Below are positions 45,664 to 54,409 of a DNA stretch of 64,000 nt, one piece after another. The number at the start of each line of letters is the position of its first letter. The stretch's first letter is position 1. Source of the DNA: Dichelobacter nodosus (lineage in GTDB: Bacteria; Pseudomonadota; Gammaproteobacteria; Cardiobacteriales; Cardiobacteriaceae); assembly GCF_001263335.1 (NCBI RefSeq), contig NZ_LGVW01000013.1:1-64000 (forward strand). Direction: 5' to 3'. Made by a program: the position numbers and the translations under genes. The notes below the pieces were generated by a model, which saw only the letters and a program-made list of their open reading frames with translations, was not told where the DNA came from and ran no database searches.

Positions 45664-47414
45664 ACGACCCCAATAAACCGTCTGCAGAACATTTAAACGA
45701 GAATATTTTATCGACGGATAACGCATTACAATCAACTGAAAATAATCCACAACCGCATGATAAAAAAGAAAAAGATTGCGACTGTCACGGCGAACACGCC
45801 TGCGATTGCGACGAAGAAAAAGATTGCGGTTGTCACAGCGAACATGCCTGTGATTGCAATGAAGAAAAAGATAAAGATTGCAACTGTGGAGACTCCTGCG
45901 ATTGCGATGAAGAAAACAACTGCGGTTGCATCGACAAACATGCCTGTGATTGCAATGAAGAAAAAGATAAAGATTGTAGTTGTGGAGATTCCTGCGATTG
46001 CAATGAAGAAAACAACTGTGGTTGCGTCGGCGAACATGCTTGTGATTGCAATGAAGAAAAAGATAAAGATTGTAGTTGTGGAGATTCCTGCGATTGCGAT
46101 GAAGAAAATAACTGCGGTTGCATCGGCGAACATGCTTGTGATTGCAATGAAGAAAAAGATAAAGATTGTAGTTGTGGAGATTCCTGCGATTGCGATGAAG
46201 AAAATAACTGCGGTTGCATCGGCGAATCTTCAAAAAAGAAGGGACCTTGTGCTTTCCTCACTTTTTTGCTCGCTTTTTTAGCTTTAGCTGCGGCAGGCTA
46301 TCATGAATATCAATGGCAACAAATGCGCGCGAATCAGCAAACATTCCAAAGTGATAGTGAAAAAAACATTGATGCATTAAAAAATACGGTTGCGCAATTC
46401 GATCAAGGTCTTGATAAAGCACAAGTCAGCCATTTGATTGCCGAAGCGATAAAAGCGTTGCCGCTTCCGCCGTCTGAACAAGAAATCGGTGTGTTCGTTG
46501 AACAAAAAATGAAAGAACAAGCAGAACATACCATCAAACAAGCACATTCCGTTGCGCAAGAATCCGTTGCCGAATTTGCGCGGACGCATGATTTAAACGA
46601 TATCCGCGCTACGCAAGCAAGCACAGAAGCGAAAGTTCAAGAAGCAGTTGATGCTTTTCAACATACCGCAACCACAGCAAAAGAATCGTTTACCGCGCTG
46701 GCAGATCAAGCAACAAAGCAATTTACAAATTTAACGCAACAAGCCCACCCACAACCGTTAATCGATGCTTTAGCCTTGGCTGATGCAGCCTATCAACACA
46801 ATGATTATTTTGCTGCGGCGCAATTTTTAAATCAGGCACTTTATCGCTTTGAAGCGCTCAATTTAATGCAAACACCTTTTGCCGCTTTTAAAGAACCGAT
46901 TACCGCCGCACAAACGCAGCTCGCCAGTCTCATCAAAGCGGATCAAGAGCGCGCGCAACAATTGATCGCGTTGACCGAATCGGTAGATTCATGGTCTTTT
47001 AAAAGTTTTGAACCCGTGCAAGTAACGATGGAAGATGAAGCGTCAGATGAAACTAATTTGATGTCTCAAGCAGAACAATGGGGAAAACAGCTTTTAAGCA
47101 AAGCAGTGGTTATTCATAAAAATGATTTATCAGCAGCCGAACGCGTGCCGGCGAATAAAGCGCAAAGAGCCATTATTCGCGAAACCATTCGTTTAGATGT
47201 GGCTTATTTACGAAATGCCGCGATGCTTCATGATCGCGTGGGAGCAAAAATGGCAGCTGATGATTTAACGGCGCTGATAACGCGCTATTTTGCTGCCAAC
47301 GATGAAGCGGTACAATCTGCATTGAGTGTTTTATCTCAATTTGGGGCAGATGAGCCGCAACCCCTTGAAATTACAACCATCATTAAAGCGGTTAAAGAAG
47401 CCGCGGGAGAATAG
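45660..47414 (+). CDS. hemX: HemX-like membrane protein with an N-terminal 38-cysteine CxC-repeat domain
   Basis: 584 residues from the ATG at 45660 after GGAGACTC. The C-terminal part after one transmembrane helix (about 197-217, preceded by SSKKKG) matches HemX: a long coiled coil (about 220-360) and the helical domain ending in ITTIIKAVKEAAGE. HemX is an inner-membrane protein of the heme operon with unclear function. The surprise is residues 40-186: 19 C-x-C pairs, 38 cysteines, in four 32-residue repeats (units like CDCNEEKDKDCSCGDSCDC) plus a shorter leading unit, with Asp/Glu and one His per unit. By the positive-inside rule this acidic, metallothionein-like domain faces the cytosol. 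Ordinary HemX proteins have only a short polar N-terminus. Metal binding is inference. Confidence 0.85.
   Translation: MNDPNKPSAEHLNENILSTDNALQSTENNPQPHDKKEKDCDCHGEHACDCDEEKDCGCHSEHACDCNEEKDKDCNCGDSCDCDEENNCGCIDKHACDCNEEKDKDCSCGDSCDCNEENNCGCVGEHACDCNEEKDKDCSCGDSCDCDEENNCGCIGEHACDCNEEKDKDCSCGDSCDCDEENNCGCIGESSKKKGPCAFLTFLLAFLALAAAGYHEYQWQQMRANQQTFQSDSEKNIDALKNTVAQFDQGLDKAQVSHLIAEAIKALPLPPSEQEIGVFVEQKMKEQAEHTIKQAHSVAQESVAEFARTHDLNDIRATQASTEAKVQEAVDAFQHTATTAKESFTALADQATKQFTNLTQQAHPQPLIDALALADAAYQHNDYFAAAQFLNQALYRFEALNLMQTPFAAFKEPITAAQTQLASLIKADQERAQQLIALTESVDSWSFKSFEPVQVTMEDEASDETNLMSQAEQWGKQLLSKAVVIHKNDLSAAERVPANKAQRAIIRETIRLDVAYLRNAAMLHDRVGAKMAADDLTALITRYFAANDEAVQSALSVLSQFGADEPQPLEITTIIKAVKEAAGE
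45843..46226 (+). repeat. Four 96-bp tandem repeats encoding the HemX cysteine domain
   Basis: Four consecutive 96-bp units (32 codons, eight Cys each) with few differences; the last two are almost identical. A shorter, more diverged unit precedes them. In-phase length means copy-number change keeps the frame. Confidence 0.9.
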
Positions 47415-47416
47415 TT

Positions 47417-48754
47417 ATGTTACGTTTTATTATTGTTTTAATTTTATTATGCCTTGGTTTGTTAACCGGTTATGCGTTTAATATTGAATCGCCGGTGATG
47501 ATTAATATTTTTGGGCGTTATCAAATTGAAACCCATTTTATTAATTTAGTACTCGCTTCCATTTTGTTTGGTTTTTTGTTTATTACTTTGTTTCGTATCC
47601 TTTTTTTCATTTGGAATACGCCGACAATTTTCAGCCGTAATTTAAAAGTTCGCAAGAAAAATAAAGCTGACCGCTTATTGCGCGGTGGTTTAAATGATTT
47701 GGGCGTGGGCAACTATAAATGCGCGGAAAAGAAACTGGCAAACGGCGGCGATTTGGCGGAACAATTGGGCATTTCTCCCGTGATTTATTTTGAAAACGCA
47801 GCGATTGCTGCCGACCGCCAACAAGCGTTTGACCGCCGCGATCAATATTTTATTCGTGCCCGTGAAACAGTTCAGGCGCATGATGCCGTAAGCCGTAAAG
47901 TGATGCGTTTAACAGAAGCGCACAGTTATATTTTGAATCATCAATTTACACAGGCGGAATCGATTTTAAATCAACTTTATCAAGAAGATGCTAAAAATTC
48001 GAAAGTCATTGCAATGCTTGATGAAGTGTATGTGGGTAAAAAAGATTGGGAACGCGCGTGGTTACATTTATCCACTTTGCGCAATCAACTTTCTGCCGAA
48101 GTGTTTAACGAACGCAAGTTAAAATATGCGCAAGAAATGGTGCAAGCTGCTTTGCATGATGAAGAGGCTTTAAGCCGCGTGTGGCAACATTTGCCGGCAG
48201 AATTGCACGCCGAAAAATCATTATTATTGCCTTATGCCAGCGCGTTGCATGAAAAAGGTCACGCGGAAGAAATCGAAAAACTTTTGGCGCAACAAATTAA
48301 ATACAATGGCGATTTGGATTTAATTCAAGTTTACAGCCAATTGCGCGGCATTAATTTCAATCGTGCTTTGAAAAATATGAACGATTGGGCAAGTATGCAT
48401 GCCGAAAACAGCATTTTCCTTTATTGCCATGCGCAAATTGCTTACCGCGCTAAAGATTATGAAACTGCCGCGCGCTGCATCGAAGCTTCTATTAAATTGC
48501 ACCCAACACCGCAAGCGTTTGCTTTGTGGGGACAAATTTTGGAAGCAACGGATAAACCAGGCGCCGCATTTGTTGCATATCGTCAAAGTATTGTTGACCC
48601 GAAAGCCGATTCTTTAAACGGCGAATTATTACTCGCACAAGCCGGCGAAAAACTGGCGTTAGAAAAATTGGCAGCGGAACAAACCGATGACGACGCGGTA
48701 GCAGAAGTCAGCGAAAACGAAGCAGAAAAAACAGAATCATCAACTGATGAATAA
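47417..48754 (+). CDS. hemY: HemY-type heme biosynthesis TPR protein
   Basis: 445 residues, starting 2 bases after hemX with GGGAG inside the hemX end. Two transmembrane helices at about 1-20 and 42-67 are followed by the HemY_N signature (RLLRGGLNDLGVGNYKCAEKKL) and TPR-like helical repeats to about 400, with an acidic tail. This is the proteobacterial HemY of the hemCDXY operon, not the Gram-positive oxidase of the same name. It is thought to act with HemX at the membrane in heme synthesis; the mechanism is not settled. Confidence 0.9.
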   Translation: MLRFIIVLILLCLGLLTGYAFNIESPVMINIFGRYQIETHFINLVLASILFGFLFITLFRILFFIWNTPTIFSRNLKVRKKNKADRLLRGGLNDLGVGNYKCAEKKLANGGDLAEQLGISPVIYFENAAIAADRQQAFDRRDQYFIRARETVQAHDAVSRKVMRLTEAHSYILNHQFTQAESILNQLYQEDAKNSKVIAMLDEVYVGKKDWERAWLHLSTLRNQLSAEVFNERKLKYAQEMVQAALHDEEALSRVWQHLPAELHAEKSLLLPYASALHEKGHAEEIEKLLAQQIKYNGDLDLIQVYSQLRGINFNRALKNMNDWASMHAENSIFLYCHAQIAYRAKDYETAARCIEASIKLHPTPQAFALWGQILEATDKPGAAFVAYRQSIVDPKADSLNGELLLAQAGEKLALEKLAAEQTDDDAVAEVSENEAEKTESSTDE

Positions 48755-48769
48755 CTGCTTTTCGCGCTG

Positions 48770-48806
48770 GACGCAATCCCATTTGTGGATTGCGTCTTTT
48801 TTATTT
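48770..48806 (+). terminator. Terminator of hemCDXY
   Basis: Perfect 10-bp stem GACGCAATCC/GGATTGCGTC followed by TTTTTTATTTT, 16 bases after the hemY stop. Confidence 0.9.
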
Positions 48807-48854
48807 TGAAAAACGCTTTTATGCGGTTTAACGATAAAATTTTGTGAGTTCAAT

Positions 48855-49916
48855 ATGAATCCTTTAATAAAATGGTGTTCGCGCGTTTTTAATAATCCGT
48901 CATTGATGGCATTATTGCTTTTTGGTTGCACTTTATCACTGGCTTTTTTCAGCATTGGGCAATGGCTCATTCCCGTGATTATTTCCGCAGTCATTGCTTA
49001 TTTATTAGAAGGATTAATTAAAAAATGCGAAAAAAACGGCGTTAGAAGAATCTTTGCGGTATCCGTTGTTTTTTTATTATTTTCATTCTTGATTATTTAT
49101 ATTTTTATCGGCGTTTTACCGATTCTTATTAATCAAGCAAAAGGATTAATTACCAATTTACCGGTTTATTTATCTTATGCGCAAGAAAAAATGCACATAT
49201 TACCAAAAAGATTTCCGGAAATTATCTCACAACAAGATATCGATTTAATGCTGGGATCCATGAATGCCGCGGTGGCAGAATATACTAAAATATTGCTTTC
49301 AAAAAAGATTTTTGAATCGCTTTTTGCCGTATTTACCGTTTTGGTTTATATCATTTTAATTCCAATTTTAATTTTTTTCTTTTTAAAAGATAAAGTAAAA
49401 ATCCTTTCTTGGTTAGGACAATTTTTGCCCGACAATCATCAAATCATTCAAGATATTTGGACGGAAGTTGATATTCAAATTGGTAATTATATTCGCGGAA
49501 AATTCGTTGAAGTTATGATCATTTGGATTATGTGCTTTATTCCCTTTAATATTTTGGGACTACAATACAGTTTATTATTGAGTTTAATGGTTGGACTTTC
49601 GGTTTTAATTCCCTATATTGGCGCAACTATTGTTACTTTTCCGGTATTAATTGTTGCTTATATGCAATTTGGTTTGAATTCTGGTTTTTGGTGGTCAACG
49701 GGATTTTATTTTGTCGTGCAAATTTTAGACGGCAACGTCATCGTGCCGGTCATCTTTTCTGAAGCCGTCAGCATTCACCCCATCGCCATTATTATGGCGG
49801 TTTTAGTTTTTGGTGGTTTATGGGGATTTTGGGGGATTTTCTTCGCCATTCCGCTGGCGACGTTAGTAAAAGCCATTGTTGAAGCGTGGCGGCGTTATCA
49901 AAATCGCGGACAATAA
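48855..49916 (+). CDS. AI-2E/PerM-family membrane protein
   Basis: 353 residues with seven or eight predicted helices. Family text: LIPVIISAVIAYLLEGLIKK near the start, FFLKDKVKILSWLGQFLP in the middle, GNYIRGKFVEVMIIW, and the C-terminal LIPYIGATIVTFPVLIVAY and PVIFSEAVSIHPIAIIMAVL. Members are called AI-2E transporters or PerM; substrates vary or are unknown, some being sodium/proton antiporters. It stands alone, converging on rluA with no obvious terminator in between. Confidence 0.85.
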   Translation: MNPLIKWCSRVFNNPSLMALLLFGCTLSLAFFSIGQWLIPVIISAVIAYLLEGLIKKCEKNGVRRIFAVSVVFLLFSFLIIYIFIGVLPILINQAKGLITNLPVYLSYAQEKMHILPKRFPEIISQQDIDLMLGSMNAAVAEYTKILLSKKIFESLFAVFTVLVYIILIPILIFFFLKDKVKILSWLGQFLPDNHQIIQDIWTEVDIQIGNYIRGKFVEVMIIWIMCFIPFNILGLQYSLLLSLMVGLSVLIPYIGATIVTFPVLIVAYMQFGLNSGFWWSTGFYFVVQILDGNVIVPVIFSEAVSIHPIAIIMAVLVFGGLWGFWGIFFAIPLATLVKAIVEAWRRYQNRGQ

Positions 49917-49926
49917 ATAACGGCGT

Positions 49927-50547
49927 TTAAAAAGGTATTTTTGTTGATAATTTAATCGGCGCTCCATCGCGGCGTGTAAATAACAACCATTCCGCGTGCA
50001 ACAATAACCGCGGCAGCAAACAATCTGCCGCGTCGCCGTAAAGATTATCGCCGACAATCGGGTGCCCTTTATCAGCCAAATGAACGCGCAACTGATGGCT
50101 GCGCCCCGTATGCGGAAAAAGCGCCACCCGCGTTTGATCGCGCTGCCGTGATAATACGCAAAAACGAGTCAGCGCCGCTTTTCCCGTTTCATAACATACT
50201 TTTTGTTTCGGACGATTTACCCAATCGCCAATCAAAGGCGCATTCATTTCGCCCTCATCTTCGGCAATCAAGCCGTGGCAAATCGCGACATAACCTTTTT
50301 TAACGCGCCGCTGCTCAAACGCGGTTTTGTAATAACGTTCGGCGTCTTTATGTTTTGCGATCAGCATAATGCCGGAAGTGGACATATCCAAACGATGTAC
50401 TGCCGCCGCGCCGCAATATTCTTGCTTAATCCGCCATTCAACGCTATCGCGCTTTTCCGCGCCGCGCCCTGGCACCGACAATAATCCCGCCGGCTTATCA
50501 ACGGCAATCATATCTTCATCTTGATAAACCACGGGCAAATCCATCAT
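49927..50547 (-). CDS. rluA: RluA-family pseudouridine synthase
   Basis: 206 residues, the size of E. coli RluA, which modifies 23S rRNA U746 and tRNA U32. The catalytic aspartate is in VHRLDMSTSGIML; VDKPAGLLSVPGRG and PHTGRSHQLRVHL are also characteristic of RluA itself. No S4 domain is present, again as in RluA. It starts 5 bases after gpsA, so it ends the secB-gpsA-rluA run. The exact target is inferred. Confidence 0.9.
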   Translation of the reverse strand: MMDLPVVYQDEDMIAVDKPAGLLSVPGRGAEKRDSVEWRIKQEYCGAAAVHRLDMSTSGIMLIAKHKDAERYYKTAFEQRRVKKGYVAICHGLIAEDEGEMNAPLIGDWVNRPKQKVCYETGKAALTRFCVLSRQRDQTRVALFPHTGRSHQLRVHLADKGHPIVGDNLYGDAADCLLPRLLLHAEWLLFTRRDGAPIKLSTKIPF

Positions 50548-50552
50548 GATTT

Positions 50553-51548
50553 TTAGGCTGATTCAGCTTTGAGATCGCGGTTACTCAAATGCATCACCGC
50601 GGTTTGAATATCAATTTCACCGTTAAGAAATTGATGCATATATTGCGTAATCGGCATACGCACTTGATAACGACATGCCAGCGCCCACGTATCATGTGCG
50701 GCACCCTCGCCTTCAATGACTTGTCCAATCAACGCTTTAGCTTCGAGCGCGGTTTTACCTTGTCCTAACGCTAAACCAAATCGCCGATTGCGCGATTGAT
50801 CATCGGTCGCCGTTAAAACCAAATCGCCTAAACCGGTTAATCCTGATAACGTTTGTGCCTGTGCACCTAAAGCGGTTGCCAAACGCGTCATTTCCTGCAA
50901 ACCACGGGTAATTAATGCCGCGCGGGTATTGGCGCCACAACGCAAACCATCGGCAATGCCGACAGCAATTGCAATCACATTTTTAACCGCACCACCAATT
51001 TGCGCACCGATTAAATCGTCGCTGGTGTAACACAAAAAATTACTGCTGTGAAACGGTTCGGCAAATGCCGGCGCATCATTTTTGTGCGCCGCGGCAATCG
51101 TCACCGCGGTTGGTTTTCCGGCGGCAACTTCGCGCGCAAAACTCGGGCCTGCCAAAATCGCATGCGCATGATGTTTGCCAAAATGTTCCGTGAAAACATC
51201 GGATAACAACCGCCCACTGCCTTGTTCAAAGCCTTTGATTGCCCACATAAAAGGCTTTTTGCCTAGCAACGGTTTCAAATCGGAAAGTAGCCCCGCAAAA
51301 CCTACGCTCGGCACCACGGCTAAAACCATTTCAGCAGATGCCACCGCCGCAGCGAGATCCGCGGTCGGTATGAGGTTTTTGGGAAAAAAAACATCGGGGA
51401 GATATTTGTGATTCGCGCCGTCGGCAATTAATTGTTCAATATGAGCGGCGCGATGTCCCCATAAAAAAACGCGGTGTTGGTTACGCGCAAGCTGTAATGC
51501 TAATGCCGTGCCCCAACTGCCCGCGCCCAATACGGCAATGGTATGCAC
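50553..51548 (-). CDS. gpsA: Glycerol-3-phosphate dehydrogenase [NAD(P)+]
   Basis: 331 residues. GpsA makes glycerol-3-phosphate for phospholipids. The dinucleotide-binding GAGSWGTALALQLA at the start, LAGPSFAREVAAGKPTA, catalytic lysine in GGAVKNVIAIAVGIADGL and NTRAALITRGL are conserved. The start is a GTG that shares a base with the secB stop (TAGTG). The secB-gpsA pair is common in Gammaproteobacteria. Confidence 0.96.
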   Translation of the reverse strand: MHTIAVLGAGSWGTALALQLARNQHRVFLWGHRAAHIEQLIADGANHKYLPDVFFPKNLIPTADLAAAVASAEMVLAVVPSVGFAGLLSDLKPLLGKKPFMWAIKGFEQGSGRLLSDVFTEHFGKHHAHAILAGPSFAREVAAGKPTAVTIAAAHKNDAPAFAEPFHSSNFLCYTSDDLIGAQIGGAVKNVIAIAVGIADGLRCGANTRAALITRGLQEMTRLATALGAQAQTLSGLTGLGDLVLTATDDQSRNRRFGLALGQGKTALEAKALIGQVIEGEGAAHDTWALACRYQVRMPITQYMHQFLNGEIDIQTAVMHLSNRDLKAESA

Positions 51549-52021
51549 TAAGCTTCTCCGCCTTGTGCGGTAGTATTTTGTTCTTGCTGCAATTGTTGTT
51601 GATACAACGCATCAAAGTTAATCGGTTGCAAATACAAAGAAGGGAAGCCAGCGTGCGTAATCGCGCTGCTGATCACTTCGCGCGCATAAGGATATAAAAC
51701 CGTTGTGCAATAAACGTTTAAAGCGTGTTGCAATTGACTTTCATCTAAACCGACAATTTCAAAAATACCGGTTTGCGTAGCTTCAACCAAATAAATAACG
51801 CTGCTGCTTGTGCTGTCTTTAGCGGTTACGGTTAAACGCAAATGCACGGAATAATAATTTTCTTCCTTTAATTTTTTATTTTCGTGGTTAATACCCAAGC
51901 TGATTTCGGGATTTAAACTTTGTTGAAATACTTCCGGCGCATTCGGTACTTCAACCGATAAATCGCCAACGTATAATTTGCGAACTTCTAATAAAATACG
52001 CGGTTGTTGTTCTTCAGCCAT
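51548..52021 (-). CDS. secB: Protein-export chaperone SecB
   Basis: 157 residues. SecB holds precursors unfolded and passes them to SecA. The family segments LEVRKLYVGDLSVEVPNAP, YYSVHLRLTVTAK, VYCTTVLYPYAREVISS and GFPSLYLQPINFDALYQQ are all present, and the C-terminal tail is acidic and Gln-rich as usual. It is followed without a gap by gpsA. Confidence 0.96.
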   Translation of the reverse strand: MAEEQQPRILLEVRKLYVGDLSVEVPNAPEVFQQSLNPEISLGINHENKKLKEENYYSVHLRLTVTAKDSTSSSVIYLVEATQTGIFEIVGLDESQLQHALNVYCTTVLYPYAREVISSAITHAGFPSLYLQPINFDALYQQQLQQEQNTTAQGGEA

Positions 52022-52099
52022 GGTGAACTCCTTATTTAGTAAAAAATAACGGGCGAAATTGTAGCATTTATCTTTACAATTGAAATCCGGCGCGCGGCA

Positions 52100-52903
52100 T
52101 CACATAAAAACAAAAAACAAATAAGCGCCCAGCAATAAACGGTAAATCACATGCGGCATCATGCCTACCGTATTTAAAAAGCGGATAAATAACGCAATGC
52201 AAACGTACGCGGCAAGCGTTGCCGTAACATAACTTAATGCGATCAATTGCCAACTAAAATCGCTGGGATTCGTCGCTAATTTCCACAAACCATAACCGCC
52301 GGCAGCAGCCGAAATCGGAATCGATTGTAAAAACGAAAACCGTGCCGCGGATTCTCGAGAAAAATGCATAGCCAGTCCAGCGGTTAACGTAATCCCCGAA
52401 CGCGATACCCCCGGAACTAAAGCCAGCGTTTGCGCCAAACCATAATAAAAAGCTTGCCGATAATTCGTTTCCGGTAACGATAACTTTTTGCGTCCCCAAA
52501 AATCTGCTGCGGCTAAAAAAATGGCAAAAATCATGGTGGTGCTCGCAATTAATAAAGGGCGGTGCGTCAACGCATCGATATGATCTTTAACCATAAAACC
52601 AATGAGCAACGCTGGCAGCGTCGCCACGATCAATTGATTGCCCAATTTTGCTTCCGGCGCCGGCGGTGCATCACAATGGCGAAATTGTCGAAACCAATGA
52701 TAAAGAATGCTGCACACATCTTTGCGGTAATAAAATAAAACCGCGGTGAGCGTGCCCAAACCAGTAAAAGCATCAAAAGCAACGCCGGCATCTTGCCAGT
52801 GTAATAATTCGCGGGTAATGACTAAATGCCCCGAGCTGGAAATCGGCAAAAATTCAGTAATCCCTTGAATTAAAGACAATATAAAAGCTTGCCATAATGT
52901 CAT
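52100..52903 (-). CDS. uppP: Undecaprenyl-diphosphate phosphatase
   Basis: 267 residues, about eight membrane helices. It recycles the lipid carrier of cell-wall synthesis. Both family motifs are present: LPISSSGHLVITRELL near the start with the (E/Q)-rich GITEF, and PGVSRSGITLTAGLAMHFSRE. It lies 78 bp upstream of secB on the same strand; no terminator is seen between them. Confidence 0.95.
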   Translation of the reverse strand: MTLWQAFILSLIQGITEFLPISSSGHLVITRELLHWQDAGVAFDAFTGLGTLTAVLFYYRKDVCSILYHWFRQFRHCDAPPAPEAKLGNQLIVATLPALLIGFMVKDHIDALTHRPLLIASTTMIFAIFLAAADFWGRKKLSLPETNYRQAFYYGLAQTLALVPGVSRSGITLTAGLAMHFSRESAARFSFLQSIPISAAAGGYGLWKLATNPSDFSWQLIALSYVTATLAAYVCIALFIRFLNTVGMMPHVIYRLLLGAYLFFVFM

Positions 52904-52940
52904 GTTTAGCCTCGAGCGTTTTTTAAGAAGCCGAATATTA

Positions 52941-52970
52941 TATGACTTAAATGATGATTATCGGTATAAT
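52941..52970 (+). promoter_or_regulatory. Candidate sigma-70 promoter for gmhA
   Basis: TATGAC (52941-52946), 18 bp, TATAAT (52965-52970), in the divergent gap between uppP and gmhA; the -10 is perfect, the -35 weak. Confidence 0.45.
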
Positions 52971-53052
52971 TAAAGAGATTTTCCGTGTAGTGAGTGCTTG
53001 GAAAACACGGGAACACGGATGATAAATTCGTAATGAATTTTGGGAGATGATA

Positions 53053-53616
53053 ATGAATTGGCAAGATACGATTACAGCACATCAAAAAGTATTTGACGCT
53101 TTGCGCGAACACGAAGACGTTGTTGTTCGTATTGGTCGCGGATTATTGGCAGCGATTGAGCGGGGCAATACTATTTTTGTTGCCGGAAACGGCGGTTCAG
53201 CAGCAGATGCGCAGCATTTTGCCGCAGAGTTAACCGGACGTTTTGTGCGCGAACGCAAACCTTTACCCGGCATTGCGTTAACAACGGATACTTCCGCTTT
53301 AACAGCCATCGCCAATGATTATGGCTATGCACAAGTGTTTGCCCGTCAATTAGATGGATTGGCGCAACCCGGAGATGTTTTTGTTGGCATTTCAACTTCA
53401 GGCAATTCGCCCAATGTTTTAACCGCGGTAGAACTCGCACGCGAAAGCGGTTTAGTTACTTATGGTTTAAGCGGCAATGATGGCGGAAAATTATCAACGG
53501 CTTGCGATGATTGCGTTGTGGTGCCGTCCTCAATCACGGCGCAAATTCAAGAAGCGCATATTTTTATTTTGCATGCTTGGTGTATTTTGATTGACGAACA
53601 CGCCGATCTGTTTTGA
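53053..53616 (+). CDS. gmhA: Phosphoheptose isomerase-type SIS protein
   Basis: 187 residues from the ATG at 53053, six bases after GGGAG. A single SIS domain: FVAGNGGSAADAQHFAAELTGRF, PLPGIALTTDTSALTAIANDYG, VGISTSGNSPNVLTA and the C-terminal QEAHIFILHAWCILIDE. GmhA converts sedoheptulose-7-phosphate to the heptose-7-phosphate used in LPS core. The close paralogue DiaA, a DnaA-binding protein, has a similar sequence, so that alternative remains. Sedoheptulose-7-phosphate is also a transaldolase substrate. Confidence 0.85.
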   Translation: MNWQDTITAHQKVFDALREHEDVVVRIGRGLLAAIERGNTIFVAGNGGSAADAQHFAAELTGRFVRERKPLPGIALTTDTSALTAIANDYGYAQVFARQLDGLAQPGDVFVGISTSGNSPNVLTAVELARESGLVTYGLSGNDGGKLSTACDDCVVVPSSITAQIQEAHIFILHAWCILIDEHADLF

Positions 53617-53650
53617 AAAATTCTATTGACAAGGCGTTATGATAACGATG

Positions 53651-53680
53651 AACCGCGCTTAAAACAGAGCGCGGTTTTTT
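53651..53680 (+). terminator. Terminator of gmhA
   Basis: Perfect 9-bp stem AACCGCGCT/AGCGCGGTT with an 8-base loop, followed by TTTT. Confidence 0.88.
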
Positions 53681-53765
53681 ATGAACGCGCTCGTCGCTTG
53701 TAGCTTTTGAGGCACAATGTCATGATGAACGCTCGTTTTATCAATGATTTTATGAGGTAAGCGCA

Positions 53766-54350
53766 TTGAACGCTCGATTTTTTTTAATGATTTTATTGTT
53801 ATGGAATCATGCTTGGGCAGAACCCGCGCCGCCGGTTGCTTTACTTTCTCCCACCGGCAAAACCAATACACTAACAGAATCTTCCACGGCAACGCCTTCA
53901 AATGAGGCGCCCGCTACTTTTAATTATGAACACGTTGAACTAGAAGCCATCAACGGCAATCCTGAAAGCGCTTTGGAACAACTCAATAAACATTTATCCG
54001 CGCACCCCGATGATGCCCGCGCCGCTTATAGCAAAGGATTGATTTTAATGCAATTAAAGCGCGTTGATGAAGCAGAACGCTGGTTTAAAATGATGCAAAG
54101 CAATTTTCCCAACGTAACGCATTCTTATAACGCTTTAGCAGTGATTTATTCCGGACGCGGCGATTTGTTATCCGCGCAAAGCGTTTTAGAAGCGTTATTA
54201 CGTTTGCAGCCGCAACAACAAACCGCGCGGTTAAATCTGGCAAAAATTTATCTACGTTTAGCGCAAGAAAACTACAGTAAGGCTCTGAAAGCCGATCCCA
54301 AAAATGATAAAATCGCGCGCACGCTCACCGCGCTTAAAGCATTACAATAA
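53766..54350 (+). CDS. Exported TPR protein upstream of recA
   Basis: 194 residues starting with TTG at 53766, seven bases after GAGGT. A signal peptide (MNARFFLMILLLWNHAWA) is followed by a Thr/Ser/Pro linker and TPR repeats from about residue 55 to the end (NPESALEQLNKHLSAHPDDA, AAYSKGLILMQLKRVDEAE, HSYNALAVIYSGRGD, ARLNLAKIYLRLAQ). Probably periplasmic and protein-binding. It precedes recA by 59 bp on the same strand with no terminator. The link to recA is positional only. Confidence 0.75.
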   Translation: MNARFFLMILLLWNHAWAEPAPPVALLSPTGKTNTLTESSTATPSNEAPATFNYEHVELEAINGNPESALEQLNKHLSAHPDDARAAYSKGLILMQLKRVDEAERWFKMMQSNFPNVTHSYNALAVIYSGRGDLLSAQSVLEALLRLQPQQQTARLNLAKIYLRLAQENYSKALKADPKNDKIARTLTALKALQ

Positions 54351-54409
54351 AATCCATCGAATCACGTGCCGCATGCCCATTTAAAAGCCTCAATTAAGGA
54401 ATCCAATTT

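Noticed and set aside
45843-46226. CRISPR-like regular repeats
   Set aside because: Units are contiguous 96-bp coding repeats without unique spacers.
45757-46281. Long plus-strand and minus-strand open frames across the hemX repeats (Lys/Ile-, Phe/Ile- and Ser/Gln-rich)
   Set aside because: They are shadow frames of the 96-bp repeat; the HemX frame has the ribosome site, operon overlap and family C-terminus.
53053-53616. Calling the SIS protein DiaA
   Set aside because: The sequence fits GmhA at least as well; the alternative is noted in the annotation but not preferred.
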